18,532 nucleotides of DNA from positions 1-18,532 of the forward strand of contig CABSMX010000036.1 in assembly GCA_902478945.1 (NCBI GenBank), in the 5' to 3' direction. Every line of letters begins with the position of its first letter. Position 1 is the first letter of the stretch. The notes under the pieces were generated by a model. It saw only the letters and a program-made list of their open reading frames with translations. It was not told the DNA's origin and searched no databases. Shown one piece after another: positions 7,684 to 12,731 of the stretch. Position numbers and translations under genes: made by a program. Origin of the DNA: an uncultured Collinsella sp. Its GTDB lineage: Bacteria; Actinomycetota; Coriobacteriia; Coriobacteriales; Coriobacteriaceae.

Positions 7684-9033
7684 ATGGACGACCTTTTTTC
7701 TGCTTCGACGCGCGAGCGTTCCTTTCAGAATGCGCCGCTTGCGGTGCGCATGCGGCCCAATTCGCTCGACGAGTATGTGGGCCAGCAAAAGGCCGTCGGT
7801 AAGGGTTCGTGGTTGCGTGCCGCGATTGAGCACGACGTGCTGTCGAGTGTGATTTTGTATGGGCCGGCCGGTACGGGCAAGACGACGCTGGCACATATTA
7901 TCGCCAACCATACTAAGAGCGAGTTTGTCGAGGTCAGCGCTGTGACGGGCACCGTAAAGGATCTTCGTCGCGTGATCGACGAGGCTAAGACGCGCCTGAA
8001 TACGTACGACCGCCGCACCATTCTTTTTATCGATGAGATTCATCGCTTTTCCAAGTCGCAGCAGGATGCCCTGCTGCATGCAGTTGAGAACCGTACCGTC
8101 ATTATGATTGGCGCCACGACGGAGAATCCGTACTTCGAGGTCAACTCGGCATTGCTCTCGCGCGGTCGCGTGGTGGAACTTGAGCATCTTAAAGACGAGG
8201 ATATCGCCACGCTTATTGAGCGTGCGCTCGAGGCGCCGCAGGGTTTGAACGGTAAGTTCTCGGCCGATGAGGATACGGTTAAGACCATTTGCACACTGGC
8301 AGCGGGTGACGCTCGATCGGCGCTCACGACGCTTGAGCTTGCGAGCGAGATTGCCGTCACGCGCCCCGATACCGAGGGAACGCCCGCGCCGGCGGCGGGG
8401 GAGCGCTATCCCATCACTGTTGACGACGTGAAGATTGCCAATCCGCGCCGTGGCTTTTCGTACGACAAAAACGGTGACATGCACTACGACATCATCAGTG
8501 CGTTTATTAAGTCTATGCGCGGTAGCGACCCCGATGCCACGATTTATTGGCTCGCGCGCATGATTGACGCGGGGGAGGATCCTAAGTTTATCGCTCGTCG
8601 TATTATGATTCAGGCTTCTGAGGATGTTGGCAACGCCGACCCACAGGCGCTTTTGGTGGCACATGCCGCGTTTAAGTCTGCCGAGGTCATTGGCTATCCC
8701 GAGTGCCGTATTAATCTGGCTCAGGCTGCTCTCTATGTGTGCTTGGCGCCTAAATCGAACGCGTGCGAGGCTTCGATCGATGCGGCGTTGGCCGATATTC
8801 ATTCAAGTGGGCTCCGCGAGGTGCCGAGTTATCTGCGCGATCGTCATCGCCCGGGCAGCGACGAATACGGTGTGTATAAGTATCCGCATGATTATCCCGA
8901 AGGCTGGGTCGATCAGCGTTATTTGCCCGAGGGGCTGGAGCGCGGTGCGTTTTGGCAGCCTGCGGGCCGTGGCTGGGAAGAGTGGCGCGTAGAGCAAAGC
9001 GAGCGCGACCGTAGCGGCAGAGCGCCAAAGTAG
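7684..9033 (+). CDS. rarA: Replication-associated recombination protein A (AAA+ ATPase)
   Basis: RarA/MgsA ATPase, related to clamp-loader subunits, which acts at stalled replication forks with SSB. Walker A is GPAGTGKTT (residues 60-68). Walker B is ILFIDEIH (113-120), followed by the family-typical RFSKSQQDALL. Sensor 1 is IGATTENPYFEVN, with the SRGRV arginine region after it. The C-terminal half matches the MgsA oligomerisation domain (KSMRGSDPDA, YWLARM, RRIMIQASEDVGNADP). Length is 449 aa, normal. The start is chosen at ATG 7684 because GGA lies 5 bases upstream. ATG 7678 and TTG 7666 are in frame, and the first is nearly as plausible. An insertion rich in Ala/Pro near residues 225-240 (nt 8370-8400) is longer than in many homologues. 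Confidence 0.95.
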   Translation: MDDLFSASTRERSFQNAPLAVRMRPNSLDEYVGQQKAVGKGSWLRAAIEHDVLSSVILYGPAGTGKTTLAHIIANHTKSEFVEVSAVTGTVKDLRRVIDEAKTRLNTYDRRTILFIDEIHRFSKSQQDALLHAVENRTVIMIGATTENPYFEVNSALLSRGRVVELEHLKDEDIATLIERALEAPQGLNGKFSADEDTVKTICTLAAGDARSALTTLELASEIAVTRPDTEGTPAPAAGERYPITVDDVKIANPRRGFSYDKNGDMHYDIISAFIKSMRGSDPDATIYWLARMIDAGEDPKFIARRIMIQASEDVGNADPQALLVAHAAFKSAEVIGYPECRINLAQAALYVCLAPKSNACEASIDAALADIHSSGLREVPSYLRDRHRPGSDEYGVYKYPHDYPEGWVDQRYLPEGLERGAFWQPAGRGWEEWRVEQSERDRSGRAPK

Positions 9034-9060
9034 GTCCTTGGGACCTCGCACATTCCCTTT

Positions 9061-9090
9061 GGGTATCTTTCCCCTTCTTTGGGGTACCAT
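9061..9090 (+). promoter_or_regulatory. Possible promoter region before the sigma-factor module
   Basis: The 95-bp gap after rarA holds GGGTAT (9061-9066) and, 21 bases later, GGGTAC (9082-9087), which overlaps a TACCAT (9085-9090) that could be a sigma-A -10. GGGTAT is the -10 hexamer of SigB-type promoters, but no GTTT-like -35 is found 13-16 bp upstream. This is only a location to test. Confidence 0.22.
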
Positions 9091-9128
9091 GAACAGCGTC
9101 TGTATTTCGATTCCTTCGGGAGGCTTGT

Positions 9129-9719
9129 ATGAGTCCCATTCAAATCGCCCTGCTGCTGCTCGCCGTTGCCGGTGTGTGGGCTGTTATCGAGCTCGCGCTC
9201 ACGCTGCGAAAGACCCGCACCGTCGTTGATTCGCTCGATAAGACCGTGAGCGACCTTAACAACACCATCGCCGAGGCACAGCCGGTGGTAGCAAAGCTCG
9301 ATGGCGCTGTCGATGAGCTCACCCCCGCGTTGGCTCAGGTTGAGCCGCTCCTCAAGTCGAGCAAGACCGCCGTCGACGCCCTTACCTCCAATCTCGTAGA
9401 GGTCGAAGCTGTGGTTCGCGACATTTCCGAGGTTACGGGCAGCGTGGCCGAGGCCAGCAATGCCGTATCGAGCGTGACTGATTCTGCTGCTGGTGCCGTG
9501 CAGAAACTCTTTAACAAGGTGAAGGCTCCCGCGGCCGACGCCGAGCGCACGCTTTCCGCTGCCGCCGAAGCCGAGCAGCCGACCGAGCGTGTCCTGATTG
9601 ACGAAGCCGGGGACGATGCCGCTGCTGGTGACGATGATGCACAGAAGCCTGCTGCTAAAGCAGCCCAGTATTACACCTACACGCCCGCCGAGACCTCCGA
9701 GGAGTCCTGCGATGAGTAG
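9129..9719 (+). CDS. Membrane-anchored coiled-coil protein, DUF948-like
   Basis: 196 aa. One N-terminal membrane helix (about residues 4-25) is followed by a basic RKTRT stretch. A long amphipathic helical region (about 30-130) then repeats hydrophobic positions in the VDSL/VSDL/VAKLDGAVDEL pattern typical of DUF948 or YoxC-type proteins and of methyl-accepting-like stalks. The rest is an acidic Ala/Asp/Glu-rich, probably disordered tail ending YYTYTPAETSEESCDE. No catalytic motif is visible and its function is unknown. A GGGAGG ribosome site lies 5 bases upstream of the ATG. Its last 8 bases overlap the start of the RsbW-like gene, so the two are probably translationally coupled. That position makes a role in anchoring or signalling to the sigma module possible, but this is inference. 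Confidence 0.82.
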   Translation: MSPIQIALLLLAVAGVWAVIELALTLRKTRTVVDSLDKTVSDLNNTIAEAQPVVAKLDGAVDELTPALAQVEPLLKSSKTAVDALTSNLVEVEAVVRDISEVTGSVAEASNAVSSVTDSAAGAVQKLFNKVKAPAADAERTLSAAAEAEQPTERVLIDEAGDDAAAGDDDAQKPAAKAAQYYTYTPAETSEESCDE

Positions 9720-10089
9720 CGAAGCAACTTGCCCCATCACGCTGACTGTTGCCGGGGATCCACGTCTGGCACGCCTCGTACGTATGACGGCCGCCAACGT
9801 TGGTGCGCTGTGCTCCATGTCCGTCGATCGCATCGAGGACATTCGTATGGCTGCCGAGGAAGCCTTTATCTTTGGCTGCACGGCCGTTGATTCCGATGAC
9901 ATTTCGATCAAATTCGACGTCGACGAATCGCATGTGGGCATGACCTTTACCTTTGGCGATCAGGCGACTGTCGATGAGGATGACCAGGCTGCCGTGTATG
10001 CCGAGCTCATTCTGGCGAGCGTGTGCGATTCCTACGAAAAGACTGCGGCGCCCCTGACGCTTTCCCTCGACCTCAAGGCGGATATCTAA
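9712..10089 (+). CDS. RsbW-like (HATPase-fold) protein with degenerate ATP site
   Basis: 125 aa, immediately upstream of a SigB-type sigma gene, the usual place for an anti-sigma factor. The shape follows RsbW/SpoIIAB: an N-terminal strand, a helix, then SVDRIEDIRMAAEEAF in place of the N-box helix, and a C-terminal AELILASVCDSYE followed by a final strand. The N-box EAxxN should carry the Mg/ATP-binding Asn. Here it reads EEAFIF, so the Asn is replaced by Phe54. No DxGxG (G1) motif is visible either. ATP binding and kinase activity are therefore doubtful. It may bind the sigma factor without phosphorylating an anti-anti-sigma, or have another role. The start at ATG 9712 overlaps the preceding gene by 8 bases. 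The stop is one base before the sigma start. The fold is inferred from motif layout, not a search. Confidence 0.72.
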   Translation: MSSEATCPITLTVAGDPRLARLVRMTAANVGALCSMSVDRIEDIRMAAEEAFIFGCTAVDSDDISIKFDVDESHVGMTFTFGDQATVDEDDQAAVYAELILASVCDSYEKTAAPLTLSLDLKADI

Positions 10090-10090
10090 T

Positions 10091-10882
10091 ATGACCGAAC
10101 GTTCCCGGAGCGGTAAGACCGCTTGGGACAAGGAGAAAACCCGCGAGCTGTTTCGTCGCTACAAAGAGACCGGTGATCCGGACGCACGTGAGCAGCTCGT
10201 CATGTCCCATATGAACCTGGTAAGGTTTCTTGCCAACAAATTTAAGAACCGCGGCGAGCCGCTCGACGACCTCATGCAGGTCGGCTATCTGGGTTTGCTC
10301 AAGGCTATCGACCGCTTTGATCCCGAGCGCGGACTCGAGTTCACGACGTTTGCCACGCCTACCATCCTGGGCGAGATTAAGCGTCACTTCCGTGATAAGG
10401 GCTGGAGCGTGCGCGTGCCGCGCCGTTTGCAGGAGCTTTCTGCCAAGGTTAACCAAGCTACCGACAAGCTCACTAACGAGCTGCAGCGCTCGCCTAAGGT
10501 TGAAGAAATCGCTGAGTACCTGGGTGTGACCGTCGACGAGGTGCTGGAGGCCATGGAATCGTCTTCGGCCTATACCTCGGTGCCCATCGAGGCTCCTGGC
10601 GCGTCCGATTCCGATGATGCCCCCTCGATTCTCGACCGCTATGCCGATGGCGACAACGAGCTCGATTTTACCGATGACCGCCTGGTGATCGAGGAAGCCA
10701 TCCGCGATTTCTCGCCGCGTGAGCGTGAGGTTATCGAGCTGCGCTTTGTGAAGGGCATGACCCAGATCGAGATCGCTAAGAAGTTGGGTATCTCGCAGGT
10801 GCAGGTTTCGCGCCTGCTGCGCCGTACCCTTAAGAAGATACAGGACAAGATCGACCCCGACGGAGTGATGGTTCGTTCATGA
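10091..10882 (+). CDS. SigB/SigF/SigG-family RNA polymerase sigma factor
   Basis: Alternative sigma factor of 263 aa. Region 2 (about residues 34-105) contains DDLMQVGYLGLLKAIDRFDP and FTTFATPTILGEIKRHFRDKGW, the core-binding and -10-recognition blocks. The RVPRRLQEL block that follows is characteristic of the SigB/F/G group. Region 3 spans about 113-160. Region 4 has a helix-turn-helix (about 224-243, TQIEIAKKLGISQVQVSRLL) for -35 recognition. There is no region 1.1, so it is not the primary sigma. An AAGGCGG site lies about 9 bases upstream. The end overlaps the next ATG by 4 bases (ATGA). It probably directs a stress or envelope regulon. Control by the preceding RsbW-like protein is inferred from adjacency. 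Confidence 0.94.
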   Translation: MTERSRSGKTAWDKEKTRELFRRYKETGDPDAREQLVMSHMNLVRFLANKFKNRGEPLDDLMQVGYLGLLKAIDRFDPERGLEFTTFATPTILGEIKRHFRDKGWSVRVPRRLQELSAKVNQATDKLTNELQRSPKVEEIAEYLGVTVDEVLEAMESSSAYTSVPIEAPGASDSDDAPSILDRYADGDNELDFTDDRLVIEEAIRDFSPREREVIELRFVKGMTQIEIAKKLGISQVQVSRLLRRTLKKIQDKIDPDGVMVRS

Positions 10883-12291
10883 TTGAGCACCCCCAACAAA
10901 CCGACCGCACGCTGCGCGATACTCGTATTCTGACGCTTCGCATTTGGGCTGTCGTCGGCTGCATTGTCATCGCCGCCGTCATCTTTAACCTTATGGGTAT
11001 CTTGGCGCCGGTTATCGAGTTTCTCGCTGTCGGTTCCATCATCGCTTTTGTGATGTCGCCGATCACTAACTGGCTCGAGCATCACGGCGTCGGTCGTGGC
11101 ATCGGTTCGCTCATCGCGCTGATCGTGGTTGTGGCAGTGCTCGTCGGCGTCGTCTGCATCCTGTCCCCTATTTTGCTCGGTCAGATTATGGAAGTCCTGA
11201 GCCGTCTGCCTGAGCAGCTTCGCGTTGCGGGCGGTGATCTCAACGAGATGATTTCGCACGCTAAGACGCTCAACAACACGCCGCTCAAGGAGTACTTGGA
11301 CGATAATCTGTCCTCGCTGGTTACTGTGGCGTCCAAGTACGTATCGCAAATCGCCGCTGAGCTCGGTCGCGGCGTGTTCCCGCTGATCACCAACACGGCC
11401 TCGCAGCTGTTCGTAATCTTCCTGGGTTTGGTGCTTGCCTACTGGCTTGCCTGCGATTATCCCCGTATGCACCACGAGGTCTGTACCATCATCGGACAGG
11501 AAAAAGAGACCTCGTACCGCTTTATGGTCGCGATTCTTTCGCGCTCGGTCGGCGGTTATATGCGCGGCATGGTCGTGACGTCCATCTGCGGTGGCATCCT
11601 CGCCTTTATCGGCTTTACGCTCATTGGCCATCCCTACGCGGCACTCATGGCCATCTTTACCGGCATCATGCACTTGGTCCCGGTTGTCGGTCCCTGGGTA
11701 AGCGCGGCGATCGCCACGGTGCTCGGCTTTATGTTCAGCCCCATGCTGGCGTTGTGGACGCTCGTTGTGACCATGGTGGCTCAAAACGTCACCGATAACG
11801 TCATTTCCCCCAAGGTCATGCAGAGTTCGGTGCAGGTGCATCCCATCATGAGCCTGACGGCCCTCGTTATTGGTTCGGCACTTATGGGTCCCATCGGCAT
11901 GGTCATCGCCATTCCGCTGTGCGCGGCCCTCAAGGGCATTTTCGTCTACTACTTTGAGAACGAGACCGGTCGCCAGCTCGTGGCATACGACGGCGCTGTA
12001 TTTAAGGGCACGCCATATCGCGATGCCGAGGGCAACCCGGTCGCCGCCTACGACGCGCTTGGAGACGATACGTTCATTTACGAGTCCGAGCTCATCGGCA
12101 ACGAGACCGCGCCCGAGGCCCAGGCGATGCCCAAGCCCGAGCTCGAGAATCCCTGGATCAAGCTCTCGGGCCTGCAGCCCGATGCGACGAGCTTTTTCAA
12201 GAATCCCTTCGCCAAGGACGATGACTCCAACTCGGACGACGATACCAAAACCGGCATCGACGGCTCCATGGACGATTCGGATTCCAAATAG
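10879..12291 (+). CDS. AI-2E/PerM-family membrane protein
   Basis: 470 aa, with about eight hydrophobic segments in the PerM arrangement. An N-terminal helix pair (residues about 20-60), the VMSPITNWL motif, a helix at about 75-98 and an amphipathic extracytoplasmic stretch (about 100-165) come first. C-terminal helices carry the family block HLVPVVGPWVSAAIA and the later NVTDNVISPKVM...PIMSLTALVIGSALMGPIGM. Family members are called autoinducer-2 exporters or Na/H antiporters, but most have no proven substrate. An unusual hydrophilic C-terminal tail of about 100 residues ends in Asp/Ser-rich sequence and is probably cytoplasmic. The start overlaps the sigma stop by 4 bases, so it belongs to the module. 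Good family call; function unknown. Confidence 0.9.
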   Translation: MIEHPQQTDRTLRDTRILTLRIWAVVGCIVIAAVIFNLMGILAPVIEFLAVGSIIAFVMSPITNWLEHHGVGRGIGSLIALIVVVAVLVGVVCILSPILLGQIMEVLSRLPEQLRVAGGDLNEMISHAKTLNNTPLKEYLDDNLSSLVTVASKYVSQIAAELGRGVFPLITNTASQLFVIFLGLVLAYWLACDYPRMHHEVCTIIGQEKETSYRFMVAILSRSVGGYMRGMVVTSICGGILAFIGFTLIGHPYAALMAIFTGIMHLVPVVGPWVSAAIATVLGFMFSPMLALWTLVVTMVAQNVTDNVISPKVMQSSVQVHPIMSLTALVIGSALMGPIGMVIAIPLCAALKGIFVYYFENETGRQLVAYDGAVFKGTPYRDAEGNPVAAYDALGDDTFIYESELIGNETAPEAQAMPKPELENPWIKLSGLQPDATSFFKNPFAKDDDSNSDDDTKTGIDGSMDDSDSK

Positions 12292-12297
12292 GCACCG

Positions 12298-12336
12298 CTA
12301 GCGTTTCTTGAAGTTGTAAATGACAAGAAACGCGAG
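12298..12336. repeat. Inverted repeat at the 3' end of the minus-strand gene
   Basis: GCGTTTCTTG (12301-12310) and CAAGAAACGC (12324-12333) are perfect 10-bp complements around 13 bases. They extend to 13 bp arms (12298-12310 / 12324-12336) with one mismatch. It covers the last codons of the minus-strand gene and lies just 6 bases past the AI-2E-family stop. No T-run follows on either strand, so terminator function is uncertain. Confidence 0.6.
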
Positions 12337-12537
12337 CAAAGCGATTGATAAGGGGCCGGCTACATAGAAAAAGAGAACGTCAATTGCGCGTAGAGTGTAA
12401 TAGGCTTTATCGCCGGACATTACTGCATACAATACGTAGCCAAATGCTGGTTGGTTTGCGTACCAGCAGGAGAAAGCAAAAAGCGCTAAAAGTGCTACAA
12501 CCAGAAGTGCATTCAGGACAAATCGTTTGCTTTTCAT
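12298..12537 (-). CDS. Small two-helix membrane protein, unknown function
   Basis: 79 aa on the minus strand, starting at the ATG read from 12537. AAGGAG lies 6 bases upstream on that strand (12544-12549), which is why this start is preferred to the upstream in-frame ATG at 12591. Two strong hydrophobic segments (about residues 7-25 and 53-74) flank a loop containing WYANQP and SGDKAYY. The ends are basic (MKSKR and FKKR), consistent with both termini in the cytoplasm. GC content is about 44 percent by hand count, far below its neighbours, and it is the only minus-strand gene, so recent acquisition is possible. It converges with the AI-2E-family gene, stops only 6 bases apart. No family is recognised. 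Confidence 0.68.
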   Translation of the reverse strand: MKSKRFVLNALLVVALLALFAFSCWYANQPAFGYVLYAVMSGDKAYYTLRAIDVLFFYVAGPLSIALLAFLVIYNFKKR

Positions 12538-12559
12538 CGATCGCTCCTTCCGGGTGAAT

Positions 12560-12591
12560 CTTATATGTAATTCTATAGTAGCCTTTTTCAA
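12560..12591 (-). promoter_or_regulatory. Promoter candidate for the small membrane protein
   Basis: On the minus strand, TTGAAA (12591-12586) can be a -35 box. The AT-rich stretch CATATAAG (12567-12560) can hold a -10 box at 18-20 bp spacing. It lies 23-55 bases upstream of the gene's ATG, in an AT-rich gap. Confidence 0.3.
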
Positions 12592-12629
12592 AGCATCGCA
12601 TACTCCTAAATAACGTGCACTTTCGCTGT

Positions 12630-12658
12630 AGGGTCGGCTTTATGTCGGCCCTCTTTTT
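12630..12658 (+). terminator. Rho-independent terminator upstream of alaS
   Basis: Stem AGGGTCGGC (12630-12638) pairs with GTCGGCCCT (12644-12652), 9 bp with two G-U pairs. The loop is TTTAT and a CTTTTTT tract follows. This is a canonical terminator reading on the + strand. It lies 73 bases before the alaS start and about 340 bases after the AI-2E-family stop, with no + strand gene between. It may end read-through from the sigma module or act as an attenuator in an alaS leader. Confidence 0.82.
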
Positions 12659-12685
12659 TGCACTTGCGCGGCGGGATGGTAATAT
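12658..12685 (+). promoter_or_regulatory. Promoter candidate for the alaS operon
   Basis: TTTGCA (12658-12663), overlapping the T-tract of the terminator, resembles a -35 box. TAATAT (12680-12685) resembles a -10 box, at 16-bp spacing, each 4 of 6 to consensus. Transcription would begin near 12692, giving a leader of about 40 bases. Confidence 0.4.
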
Positions 12686-12700
12686 CGTTACGTTTGAACT

Positions 12701-12715
12701 GTTTCGATGTGAAAC
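12701..12715. repeat. Short palindrome in the alaS leader
   Basis: GTTTC and GAAAC flank GATGT, directly upstream of the GAGGAG ribosome site of alaS. The arms are only 5 bp, so chance is possible. E. coli AlaRS represses its own gene through a palindrome near its promoter, which is the only reason to record it. Confidence 0.3.
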
Positions 12716-12731
12716 CGAGGAGATTCCCTCT

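Noticed and set aside
7150..8802. 550-codon minus-strand frame opposite the dGTPase and rarA
   Set aside because: Shadow of two well-supported genes, with no recognisable domain and no ribosome site.
10639..11841. 400-codon minus-strand frame opposite the sigma factor and AI-2E-family genes
   Set aside because: His/Asp/Arg-rich translation without motifs; antisense shadow.
12538..12731. T-box riboswitch before alaS
   Set aside because: No T-box consensus (TGGNACCGCG type) or specifier stem could be found; only a simple hairpin terminator is present.
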